Assembly: GCA_030600725.1 (NCBI GenBank)
Contig: JAUVLN010000042.1
Span: 1 to 10,775, forward strand
From: Thermoplasmatota archaeon
GTDB lineage: Archaea; Thermoplasmatota; Penumbrarchaeia; Penumbrarchaeales; Penumbrarchaeaceae
Length of the DNA stretch: 10,775 nt
Direction of reading: 5' to 3'
The notes under the pieces are model-generated. The model made no database searches and was not told where the DNA came from. It saw only the letters and a program-made list of their open reading frames with translations. This document shows, piece after piece, positions 1 to 8,401 of the stretch. Position numbers and translations under genes: made by a program. Each line of letters begins with the position of its first letter. Within the stretch, counting starts at the first letter, position 1.

Positions 1-3000
1 CCTTGAGGTCGTGATAGCTTCCGAGGGGGACGCGGTATATGCCCTCAATCCCAACGGCACCAGATTCTGGCCCGAGCCTTATACCGGATTGCAGATCGAT
101 CCAATGGATGAGGTTCCTTACACCTATTACAACAACCAGACGCCACCTCCTTTCTTTGCCTCGCCAGCGGTCAAGGATATCTGTCTTGGGGAGACGCCGG
201 AGATACTCATCGGTGGCGTGAATGCGACCGTATGCCTGGGATCCGACGGTTCCCCGATCTGGATCTCCCCTACGATAAACGGTACATATTTTGGAGCTCC
301 CACGATCACCGATCTGGAGGGGAACTGGACCGGAAACAAGGAGGAGCTGGAGGTGATCCTCGTAGCCGATCTTGACAACGATACCTATGTGATCGAGGCG
401 TTGTCGCCCAATGGGTCCGTGATCTTCCATGAGTACTTCCCGTACAACTCCACCTCCCCCCGGGGGAATATCGCGGGAGCGATAACAGCCCAGGACATGG
501 ACGGGGATTTCTGGAATGGCCCTTGCCCGATAATGCCTCCCGAGAGTGTTGAGAGGCGAACGGAGCTTCTTTTCGGGGGGACAGGGGACGGGATGAGGAC
601 ATTGGAGTTCAATGAAACGAGCGGGAGATACCAGCTCAGGGAGGACGGCGATCAGGGAGGCCTCCGAAATTACGGTTCCATATCGGTTGCAAACGTTACG
701 GGGTCCCCGGATTGCGAGGTATTCATTCCCTCTTCCGAAGGTTCAGGAGAGGATTGGACCTCCTGGGGTGGAAAACTCCATGTTTGCGACGACGAGGGAT
801 TGGAGCTCTGGAACCACTCAACGGGGAGCGGCGGCGCATCCATCTTCACCTCTCCGGCCATTGCGGATATTCAGATGGCATTATTGGCCCCGGACGAGAA
901 ACACCTCGATTATGAGGTGATCTTCGGAGCGGACAACGGGATCATGTACGTTCTGAACACCGAGTTCCACTCCCTAATCTGGTCGTTCGATACGGGGGGC
1001 AGATGCCTATCATCTCCAGCAGTTTGCAACATCGATAACGATGATGAGCTGGAGATCATCATCGGATCGGATTCAGGAAAGGTGTTCTGTCTGGATGGGG
1101 ACCCGAGCGATGGGATCAATGAGGGTTTACCATATCCGGGAGATGGAACCGGCCAGGATGTTCTCTGGGTTTACGACACCCAGACGCCTATAGGCATCTC
1201 CTCACCAGTGGTTGCCGATATCGATCGGGATGGACAGCTGGAAGTTGTTATCGGCGATGGTGAAGGAACTGTTTGGTGCTTCTGTGTCGGCGGCAGATCC
1301 CTCGTCGGACAGAAGGATTGGGTCACATCGTGCGGGAACGATAACAGGACAGGGCTGTACACATTGACCAAATGGTATGGTGTAAATTTACATCCAAAAA
1401 TAGGTCCGGACGGATGGCCTGAATCCCTCGTTAGATCCATCAAACCCGGCGAGACCATCGTATTCAACATAACTGTTGAGAACACGGGTTTTGGAATTTC
1501 AGCGGGTTTCAAGGACAAGATCATAGTTGAGCTCGATCAGGAGTCCATCCCTGCGGGCTGGTCTGCCGGGCTGACCCTCCCCAAGGTTTGCGGAATTGAG
1601 AACCCCGACTATGTCATACTCGCATCTCAGCAAATAGCACCTGTTCAACTTGAGATTATGGCTCCGTTAGTAGGTGAGATCGGTGAGATGGTGAGGATCA
1701 ATATTACCGCCGTATCGACAGGAGATACAGAGGCCCGAGATAGGTGCACATGTTTGGCTATATGGGGTGGTTACGTAGGTTTCAAACTATCCTTCCTCTT
1801 GGATCCTTCACACGATCCCATTAATCATATAAAGGACGACAGGGAGATGAGGATCGATCCGGGAACCTCAACGAACATATCTGTTTCAATTGAAAATACT
1901 GGAAGCTTCAACGATTCCTATGAGATATCACTTCTGCCTCCACCCACCGAGGCAGGTTGGAATTGGTATTTTGTTGAAACGGGAACTCTACAAGCTACAG
2001 TCAAATTGACCTCTTGGTTATTCTGCAAAGTTGGAGATACTCCCAGTACGATATTGACAATAAATATGTCCTGCACGAAGAATGTCTATGCCGGAAACTT
2101 GCAGTCGGTCACCGTTATCGGCTCCTCGGTCCTGAGTCGGGAATTGGAGATCGAAGAGGTAGTGAGGACGGAAACGGTGGATCTCAATGTCTCGGAGGTT
2201 GTGGATATTGATGTGATTGTGGAAAATGATTCAATATTGGTTAAACCGGGGGAGGTGGGTTTTTTTAACATCTGGGTCTGGAATAACGGGAACGGCCTTG
2301 ATCTCCCGATATTGATGAGTATTAATGGTACGGGGACGGGTTGGGACATCACATATGACGAAGAACCGTTTAACCTCACCGGATCGGAGGTCGCCAATGT
2401 CAGGATCTCCGTGAGCATTCCCCGTTGGGCTTCTGAAATTTCAGATCTGGAATTTATATTGCTATTCGAAGCAATGCGTGGTTCGTCCTCGGTTATGCTT
2501 CATCTTGAAGCAAGGGTTGATCCGGTCCACTTTGTCCGCGCGTTTATGCTAACCGAGATGCCAATGGAACTTGAACCCGGCGGTGTGAGCTCGGCCCTGG
2601 TTGAGATATGGAACAATGGAACCGAGAAAGAGGTGATCAACCTATCTTCTCAAAGGAGTGGTCGGATCGCGATCGACTTTCTGATAGAAGGTGAAAAGGT
2701 GGATAACATCACCATGGATCCCTGGACATCAACATATCTATTGATCGGGTTATCCTGTGAAACAGACGCTGCTGCGGGTCCGGTATTCTTTGAAATCATC
2801 CTCTCCAGGTTGGATCTATACACTATGTTCCTGCCCATGGAGGTTCTGATCCTCAACAGGTCCCTCATCCACATTGAGATGTATACCGGTGAGGATAGTA
2901 TTGATATTAATTCAGGACCCGGGGAGGATCACACGTTCTTATCATGCGTCCAGAACAACGGGAACAGGCCCGAGGTGGTGACCCTGTGGGTGGGTGAGAG

Positions 3001-3934
3001 GGTCATCGAGTATGGGGACCACATTGCGATACCCTATGGGTGGTATGGGGGTTTCTATGGGATCTCAAGATCCGCATACGGAGGTATGAACGAATCGGTC
3101 ATTCGAACGGACAGGGTGATAGAGGTCTCCGATCTTGATGATGGCTGGTTTGGATTGAACGATAACACGAATACCAGTGGAACACTTGCTGGTTATGTGG
3201 ATCATTTCACCATCCTGATAGATCCGGGGGATACCCTTTGGGTTCGCGTTGTCCTTATGCAGATCGGCAATTTTACCTATTCAAAATTTGTATATAATTT
3301 CCAGATGTGGGCGTATCATGATGGAGGCCTCCATCCCGAGATCCTTGAAGCAAGTGTCTACATGTTCTATCCCGATCTTGAGGTGGAGGGTGGGTTCAGG
3401 ATAACGTCCCCATTGGGATTGGAGATCGAGAAAGCGATATCGGGGGAGGAGTTCAACCTGATATTCGAGGTATTCAATATCGGGAACTGGGTGAGCCCGC
3501 AGACCACCGTCAAGTTGTTGATCGATGGCGAGCTGTTTGGATTCCTGGAGCTGGAAAGCCTGAACCCCGGTGATAGTATCGAACTATCGATCACGCTGGA
3601 ACTGGATAGCGGTGGCCATCTAGTGCAGGTTGAGATAGACCCCGAGAACAACGTGTTGGAGAGCGTTGACCAATTCAAGGCCGGAGAGGTGGACGAGAGT
3701 GTAAATCGAGCCGTTTTCGATCTGACCGTGTACGATCCGGATCATCGGGCCGAGGATAGGACCGATCTGATGGTTATCGCAACCGTTCTTTTAGTGTTGG
3801 TCATCATTGTATCCTTGGTATTGATGCAGAAGATATTCTCCCGAAAGAAGGATCAGGGGGGGATGCCCCGGGAAGTCGTTGTAGATAAACATGACATCCT
3901 CGGAGATCAAGGTTTCAAAGGCCGTGAGGAATAG
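1..3934 (+). CDS. Giant surface protein copy A: beta-propeller, Ig-like modules and C-terminal membrane anchor (5'-partial)
   Basis: The gene is cut by the window start; the first whole codon is at position 2. The GTG at 11 is not the real start, because copy B aligns through it and carries about 98 further N-terminal residues, including a signal peptide. Visible domains: propeller blades with repeated (S)SPxxxDIDxDxxLExxIG strands to about position 1300, including Ca-binding-like DNDDELE and DRDGQLE loops. A propeller-closing motif resembling W-x-D-NRTG-Y follows at about 1317-1356. Then come about five Ig-like NEW3/CARDB modules (about 1440-3720) marked by ENTG, NNGN and NIGN turns. A membrane helix follows (about 3767-3830), then SRKK and a short cytosolic tail ending DILGDQGFKGREE. 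Sequons (N-x-S/T) are frequent, fitting an N-glycosylated exterior. It has 18 cysteines in the visible part. Its role is probably surface display or adhesion; no catalytic motif is seen. The architecture is confident, the function unknown. Confidence 0.9.
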   Translation, partial: LEVVIASEGDAVYALNPNGTRFWPEPYTGLQIDPMDEVPYTYYNNQTPPPFFASPAVKDICLGETPEILIGGVNATVCLGSDGSPIWISPTINGTYFGAPTITDLEGNWTGNKEELEVILVADLDNDTYVIEALSPNGSVIFHEYFPYNSTSPRGNIAGAITAQDMDGDFWNGPCPIMPPESVERRTELLFGGTGDGMRTLEFNETSGRYQLREDGDQGGLRNYGSISVANVTGSPDCEVFIPSSEGSGEDWTSWGGKLHVCDDEGLELWNHSTGSGGASIFTSPAIADIQMALLAPDEKHLDYEVIFGADNGIMYVLNTEFHSLIWSFDTGGRCLSSPAVCNIDNDDELEIIIGSDSGKVFCLDGDPSDGINEGLPYPGDGTGQDVLWVYDTQTPIGISSPVVADIDRDGQLEVVIGDGEGTVWCFCVGGRSLVGQKDWVTSCGNDNRTGLYTLTKWYGVNLHPKIGPDGWPESLVRSIKPGETIVFNITVENTGFGISAGFKDKIIVELDQESIPAGWSAGLTLPKVCGIENPDYVILASQQIAPVQLEIMAPLVGEIGEMVRINITAVSTGDTEARDRCTCLAIWGGYVGFKLSFLLDPSHDPINHIKDDREMRIDPGTSTNISVSIENTGSFNDSYEISLLPPPTEAGWNWYFVETGTLQATVKLTSWLFCKVGDTPSTILTINMSCTKNVYAGNLQSVTVIGSSVLSRELEIEEVVRTETVDLNVSEVVDIDVIVENDSILVKPGEVGFFNIWVWNNGNGLDLPILMSINGTGTGWDITYDEEPFNLTGSEVANVRISVSIPRWASEISDLEFILLFEAMRGSSSVMLHLEARVDPVHFVRAFMLTEMPMELEPGGVSSALVEIWNNGTEKEVINLSSQRSGRIAIDFLIEGEKVDNITMDPWTSTYLLIGLSCETDAAAGPVFFEIILSRLDLYTMFLPMEVLILNRSLIHIEMYTGEDSIDINSGPGEDHTFLSCVQNNGNRPEVVTLWVGERVIEYGDHIAIPYGWYGGFYGISRSAYGGMNESVIRTDRVIEVSDLDDGWFGLNDNTNTSGTLAGYVDHFTILIDPGDTLWVRVVLMQIGNFTYSKFVYNFQMWAYHDGGLHPEILEASVYMFYPDLEVEGGFRITSPLGLEIEKAISGEEFNLIFEVFNIGNWVSPQTTVKLLIDGELFGFLELESLNPGDSIELSITLELDSGGHLVQVEIDPENNVLESVDQFKAGEVDESVNRAVFDLTVYDPDHRAEDRTDLMVIATVLLVLVIIVSLVLMQKIFSRKKDQGGMPREVVVDKHDILGDQGFKGREE

Positions 3935-3961
3935 GGCTCAGTATCCGCCCATCCTTCTGGC

Positions 3962-3986
3962 TGTGAACCATGACATATGGGTCACA
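3962..3986. repeat. Inverted repeat / hairpin downstream of copy A
   Basis: The arms TGTGAACCAT (3962-3971) and ATGGGTCACA (3977-3986) pair at nine of ten positions around a 5-base loop (GACAT). A further GC pair is possible if the A at 3987 bulges. It starts 27 bp after the stop codon. It could be an RNA 3'-end or processing hairpin or a binding site for a dimeric regulator. No T-run follows directly, so it is not a classic intrinsic terminator. Confidence 0.5.
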
Positions 3987-4041
3987 AGCAGGGCCCCCCA
4001 TCATATTGTATCGTTCTCATTTATATGATCTATAGAAAGAA

Positions 4042-4084
4042 TTTTTCAATCTTGGAATTTGGATCGGTTAGTTTTGGTATTTTT
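4042..4084 (+). terminator. T-rich candidate transcription termination region for copy A
   Basis: Runs of four to five T occur at 4042-4046, 4072-4075 and 4080-4084. Archaeal RNA polymerase is known to terminate at T-rich tracts without needing a hairpin, so this cluster between the copy A stop and the copy B promoter is a plausible termination zone. The runs are short, so this is a weak call. Confidence 0.3.
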
Positions 4085-4102
4085 CATCAAGAATCTGTAC
4101 GA

Positions 4103-4116
4103 ATAATAATATATAT
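4103..4116 (+). promoter_or_regulatory. TATA-like box of copy B
   Basis: The sequence ATAATAATATATAT is the most AT-rich, TATA-like block upstream of copy B. Archaeal spacing of about 25 bp would put the transcript start near 4135-4140. That leaves a leader of roughly 35 nt containing the GTGAGGA ribosome binding site (4164-4170) before the ATG at 4173. Confidence 0.5.
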
Positions 4117-4172
4117 CTGCTGGGAGCAATTGATCGTAGGCAAATAGTCCTATCCGTATTAAAGTGAGGAAC

Positions 4173-7100
4173 ATGAGCTATCATAAGATCACTCTGAGGC
4201 TTATGGCAGCGGCCCTGTCATTGATGCTGATCCCGTCTTTCGGCGTGTTGATCAGCTCTGCTGATGTCGTGTCCGGGGACAACGACGACGATATCCAATA
4301 CCTTGCCTGGCTCAATGCTCAGAGAGAGGATTACGAGGAAAGTGAAGGGTCCCAATTACCCACCAGGTCAGGTGGGGGGGCCCTCAAGTGGAAGGTCACC
4401 TTATCAGAGGTTGAGGGCCATGCGCTTTCCACTCCCACTTTAGCCGATCTCAATATGGATGGAACCCTTGAGGTCGTGATAGCTTCCGAGGGGGACGCGG
4501 TATATGCCCTCAATCCCAACGGCACCAGATTCTGGCCCGAGCCTTATACCGGATTGCAGATCGATCCAATGGATGAGGTTCCCTACACCTATTACAACAA
4601 CCAGACGCCACCTCCTTTCTTTGCCTCGCCAGCGGTCAAGGATATCTGTCTCGGGGAGACGCCGGAGATACTCATCGGCGGCGTGAATGCGACCGTATGC
4701 CTGGGATCCGACGGTTCCCCGATCTGGATCTCCCCTACGATAAACGGTACATATTTTGCATCTCCCACGATCACCGATCTGGAGGGGAACTGGACCGGAA
4801 ACAAGGAGGAGCTGGAGGTGATCCTCGCAGCCGATCTAAACGATGAGACATATTCGATCGAGGCCCTTTCTCCAAATGGGTCAGTTATCTTCAGGGAGTG
4901 CTATCCTCACTCTTACTCTATACAGGGGAACATTGCCGGAGCGGTTACAGCCCAGGACATGGACGGGGATTTCTGGAATAGCTCCTATCCGGTTCTGCCA
5001 CCCGAGAACGCTGAAAGGCGAACGGAGCTTCTTTTTGGAGGGATGGGAGACGGTTTGAGGTTTCTGGAATTCAATGAAACCGATGGTCATTATGAGCTCA
5101 GGTATGATGGTCAGCAGGGAGGGGTTCAACATTGCGGTTCCATATCGGTCGCAAACATTACGGGGTCCCCGGATTGTGAGGTATTCATCACTGCTTCCGA
5201 GGGCACGGGAGAAGATTGGACCTCCTGGGGTGGCAAGTTTTACATGTACTTGGATAATGGAATGAAGGCCTGGGATTTTTTCACAGGGAGCGCTGGTGCA
5301 TCCATTTTCACCTCTCCAGCAATTGCTGACATTCAGATGGCATTTCTGGACCCGGAAGAGAAGTACCTGGATTACGAGGTGGTATTCGGGGCGGATAATG
5401 GAATCATGTATGTGATGAATACCGAGTTCCACTCCCTTCTCTGGTCGTTCGATACCGGGGGGAGGATCCTATCATCTCCAGCAATATGCAACATCGATAT
5501 CGATGATGAACTGGAGATCGTCATCGGGTCCAACTCCGGCAAGGTGTTCTGTTTCGATGGGGACCCCACAGATGGAATAGATGAGGGGTTCCCCTATCCG
5601 GGAGATGGAACCTCACAGGACGTTCTCTGGGTATACGATACCAAGACGCCAATAGGCATCTCGTCCCCGGTCATTGCTGATATCGATCTGGATGGGCAGC
5701 TGGAGGTTATTATCGGTGACAGTGAGGGAACTGTGTGGTGTATCTCCGCCGGTGGCAGGTCCACCCGTGGCCAGAAGGATTGGGTCACATCATGCTGTAA
5801 TGATAATCGGACCGGCCAATATGGGTTCACCAATTGGTATGGTGTTGATATATATCCCAAGACCGGACCCTACGGAAGGCCAGACCCCCTTGCTAAGTCC
5901 ATTCAACCTGGTGGGATCATCACCTTCAACCTGACCGTTGAGAACACGGGTTTTGGAATTTTAGCGGGTTTCAGGGACAAGATCATGGTTGAGCTCGATC
6001 AGGAGTCAGTGAGAGAGGGTTGGTCTGCTAAGCTGATCCTTCCTCCGGATGAGGGGATCTTCAACCCCGATTATGTCATGCTCGCATCGCTACAGACAGC
6101 ACCTGTGAGACTCGAGATCACGGCACCATGGGAGGGGAGGATTGGTGAGATGGCGAGGGTCAACATTACCGCGGTATCAACAGGTGACCCGAAGGCCTGG
6201 GATAAATGCACTACCCTGATAATTCTGGACCTCTATGTGGATTTCGAACTATCCTATCTCAAGCAACCTTCAGCAGACCCACTGGACCCGCTTGTGGGTC
6301 AGAAATGGGATAAGGTCGATCCGGGCACCTACAGTAATTATACGCTCAGCGTTTTGAACAGAGGTAATCTCAACGACACCTACGAGATCTCGCTCCTGCC
6401 ACCTCCTATCGAAGCTGGCTGGAACTGGAGCTTTGTGGAAACGGGCACTCTCAACGCGACTGTCAGCCTATCCGCGCCTCTCTTTAACGAGTTTGGAGGG
6501 GTCTCCGGTGCCACATTAACAGTCCAGGTTCATTGTCCGGAAAATGCCTCCTATGGTGAACCACAGTCGGTCACGGTAGAGGGAACCTCACTATTGAGTC
6601 TGGAATCGGATATCGAGGATATCGTGAAGACGGATACCATTGTTCTCAATGTTACCAAAGTGGTAGATATCTTTGCGTATGCTGAAAATGATTCAATTGA
6701 GCTAAGGCCATTTGAGGCGGGGACACTTGATATCTGGATCGGGAACAACGGCAATGCCAGGTATCTCGAGGTACTTGTGAACGTTAACAATAAGGCTTCG
6801 GGTTTTGATGTAAGGTATCCTTCCGATCCTGTGGGTATTTTCGGGTCTGAGCTGACACACGTTGTCATAAGCGTAAAGACTCGCGAAATCGAATTTGATA
6901 GGGATATGATCGTTGAAATAGAATATTGTTTTGACGTGAAGGTGGAACTTCACATCAGGGTGAGGGTCAATGCCAGTTACTACGTCAATGCGAATCTACT
7001 GACAGGGCAGCCCATCGAAATTGAACATGGAAGATCGGGGTCTGCCATGGTCAAGATATGGAACAATGGCACCGAAAAGGAGGTTATCGACCTATCATAT

Positions 7101-8384
7101 CTGGGGGACGATAGGATCTCCGTCTATTTCATGTTCGAGGAATTTGAGGTTCAGAACATCACACTGGACCCCTTGACCTCCTGTTATATCAACGTCAAGG
7201 TATTCACCGAAAGATATGCATGCCCTGGCCCCGTTGATCTGATGGTCTTTCTGTACATTGATGAGTGGCACAATCTGGGCGTACCTGTAGATATTGTGAT
7301 ATTGGATAGTCCGCTCATACACCTGGGGACGTACGAGGATGGTGAGACCATCGAGATGGATTCGGGGCCGGGGGAGGAGAACTCCTTCATTACCTACGTC
7401 CAGAACAACGGGAACACTCCGGAGGTCGTGTCGCTATGGATCGGCGAAAAGATCCTCGAATATGGGGCTCATATGTCTATCCCAGATAGCTGGGTCGGTG
7501 GTTTCACGGGGATCTCAAGAAGTAGAAACGGCGAGATGAGCGGATTGGTCACAACAGATAGGATGATACATGTCTCCGATCTCAAAGAGGATGGCTGGTT
7601 CGACCTGAAGGCGGAGATAAACACCAGCGGCGTTTATACGGGCTATGTGGACCATCTTACCATTTTGATCAACCCTGGAGATATCCTTTGGGTTGAAGTT
7701 ACCCTGATCCATGATGACAATTATGCCCTTTCCAGGATGGTGAACGATTTTCAGGTCTGGTTATACTACAATGGTGAACTGCACCCCGAGGTCCTTGATG
7801 CGAGGGTAAACATGTTCTACGCTGACTTGGAGGTGGAGGATGAGTTCAGGATGACCGCCCGGTCGGGCGTTGAGATCGAGAAGGCGGTAGCGGGTGAGAG
7901 TTTCAAATTGGTGTTCTATGTGACAAATATTGGAAACTGGGTCAGCCCACAGACGGGGATCAAGATGAGGATCGACGGGATATTTTTCGGATACCTTGAT
8001 CTGGAAAGCATGAACCCCGGAGATATTGTTGAGATATCGATCTCACTTGAACTGGATGTGGGAGATCATACCATACAGATTGATGTAGACCCCGAGAACA
8101 AGGTGGTCGAGATCGAAGACCAGTTCAATACGGGTGGATCGAACCAGAGCAATAACATCGCCGTGTTCGATCTGGTGGCTTCCGAACCCAGCGATAAGGG
8201 TTTGGATAAGGTTAGTATGAATGTTATAGCAGCAGTTTTAATGCTATTAATGGCAATCGTTTCACTGGTTGCAATGCAGATGATATTATCCCGAAAGAAG
8301 GACAGAAGAGGGGAGCCCATGGATCAGGATCTGAAAAAAAATGACATCCTCGGAGATCAAGGTTTCAAAGGCCGTGAGGAATAG
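4173..8384 (+). CDS. Giant surface protein copy B: signal peptide, eight-bladed propeller, Ig-like modules, membrane anchor
   Basis: This is the complete paralogue of copy A, 1403 aa from the ATG at 4173. A GTG at 4164 is in frame and would add three residues, but it lies in the GTGAGGA that best serves as ribosome binding site for the ATG, so I prefer the ATG. Residues 1-28 form a signal peptide (KITLRL, then a hydrophobic run, then SSA-D). An acidic linker follows. Residues about 70-550 form a propeller in which I count eight blades, with Ca-binding-like DLNMDG, DIDIDD and DIDLDG loops and a closing motif from W537 (DNRTG). Ig-like modules lie at about 570-690, 712-815, 835-940, 948-1045 and 1055-1215, and a CARDB-type module at about 1225-1335. 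The membrane helix is 1349-1372, followed by SRKKDRR and a tail ending DILGDQGFKGREE. It is probably an N-glycosylated, membrane-anchored surface protein on a long stalk. Ligand and role are unknown; no enzyme motif is seen. Confidence 0.93.
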   Translation: MSYHKITLRLMAAALSLMLIPSFGVLISSADVVSGDNDDDIQYLAWLNAQREDYEESEGSQLPTRSGGGALKWKVTLSEVEGHALSTPTLADLNMDGTLEVVIASEGDAVYALNPNGTRFWPEPYTGLQIDPMDEVPYTYYNNQTPPPFFASPAVKDICLGETPEILIGGVNATVCLGSDGSPIWISPTINGTYFASPTITDLEGNWTGNKEELEVILAADLNDETYSIEALSPNGSVIFRECYPHSYSIQGNIAGAVTAQDMDGDFWNSSYPVLPPENAERRTELLFGGMGDGLRFLEFNETDGHYELRYDGQQGGVQHCGSISVANITGSPDCEVFITASEGTGEDWTSWGGKFYMYLDNGMKAWDFFTGSAGASIFTSPAIADIQMAFLDPEEKYLDYEVVFGADNGIMYVMNTEFHSLLWSFDTGGRILSSPAICNIDIDDELEIVIGSNSGKVFCFDGDPTDGIDEGFPYPGDGTSQDVLWVYDTKTPIGISSPVIADIDLDGQLEVIIGDSEGTVWCISAGGRSTRGQKDWVTSCCNDNRTGQYGFTNWYGVDIYPKTGPYGRPDPLAKSIQPGGIITFNLTVENTGFGILAGFRDKIMVELDQESVREGWSAKLILPPDEGIFNPDYVMLASLQTAPVRLEITAPWEGRIGEMARVNITAVSTGDPKAWDKCTTLIILDLYVDFELSYLKQPSADPLDPLVGQKWDKVDPGTYSNYTLSVLNRGNLNDTYEISLLPPPIEAGWNWSFVETGTLNATVSLSAPLFNEFGGVSGATLTVQVHCPENASYGEPQSVTVEGTSLLSLESDIEDIVKTDTIVLNVTKVVDIFAYAENDSIELRPFEAGTLDIWIGNNGNARYLEVLVNVNNKASGFDVRYPSDPVGIFGSELTHVVISVKTREIEFDRDMIVEIEYCFDVKVELHIRVRVNASYYVNANLLTGQPIEIEHGRSGSAMVKIWNNGTEKEVIDLSYLGDDRISVYFMFEEFEVQNITLDPLTSCYINVKVFTERYACPGPVDLMVFLYIDEWHNLGVPVDIVILDSPLIHLGTYEDGETIEMDSGPGEENSFITYVQNNGNTPEVVSLWIGEKILEYGAHMSIPDSWVGGFTGISRSRNGEMSGLVTTDRMIHVSDLKEDGWFDLKAEINTSGVYTGYVDHLTILINPGDILWVEVTLIHDDNYALSRMVNDFQVWLYYNGELHPEVLDARVNMFYADLEVEDEFRMTARSGVEIEKAVAGESFKLVFYVTNIGNWVSPQTGIKMRIDGIFFGYLDLESMNPGDIVEISISLELDVGDHTIQIDVDPENKVVEIEDQFNTGGSNQSNNIAVFDLVASEPSDKGLDKVSMNVIAAVLMLLMAIVSLVAMQMILSRKKDRRGEPMDQDLKKNDILGDQGFKGREE
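4466..4835 (+). repeat. Near-identical DNA block shared with positions 1-370 of copy A
   Basis: Positions 1-370 and 4466-4835 align without gaps (offset 4465), and I count only six mismatches by eye. The block covers propeller blades 1 to 3. It ends abruptly: after GCCGAT at 365-370 the next codons differ strongly (CTTGACAACGAT against CTAAACGATGAG). The left boundary is outside the window. Such a sharp edge inside homologous genes points to recent gene conversion or recombination. Confidence 0.85.
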
Positions 8385-8390
8385 GGCTCA
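8341..8390 (+). repeat. 50-bp block spanning the stop codon, identical to 3891-3940
   Basis: The block is identical base for base in both paralogues. It encodes the last 13 residues (DILGDQGFKGREE), the TAG stop and the six bases after it. The codons just before it differ between the copies. Beyond it similarity continues only about six bases (one mismatch) and is then lost. Confidence 0.9.
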
Positions 8391-8401
8391 ATATCCCATC
8401 A

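Larger units (their letters stand above)
3935..4172. other. Intergenic region between copy A and copy B
   Basis: This 238-bp gap holds no convincing gene. It contains a hairpin close to the copy A stop, a cluster of T-runs, and a TATA-like box with a short leader before copy B. It is more AT-rich than the flanking genes. The two paralogues could therefore be transcribed separately and need not form one operon. Confidence 0.6.

Noticed and set aside
11..13. GTG at 11 as start of copy A
   Set aside because: Copy B aligns through this codon with about 98 more residues and a signal peptide upstream, and the frame is open to the window edge.
2260..2266. Run of seven T inside copy A, as a possible frameshift site
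   Set aside because: The reading frame continues normally through it and the flanking protein aligns with copy B.
4374..4380. Run of seven G in the linker of copy B, as a possible phase-variation tract
   Set aside because: The frame is intact, the run is short, and copy A's counterpart lies outside the window. There is no evidence of slippage.
4881..5432. Minus-strand frame of 183 codons inside copy B
   Set aside because: It is antisense to the well-supported propeller coding region and shows no recognisable protein character. No frame of the same extent is open at the equivalent place in copy A.
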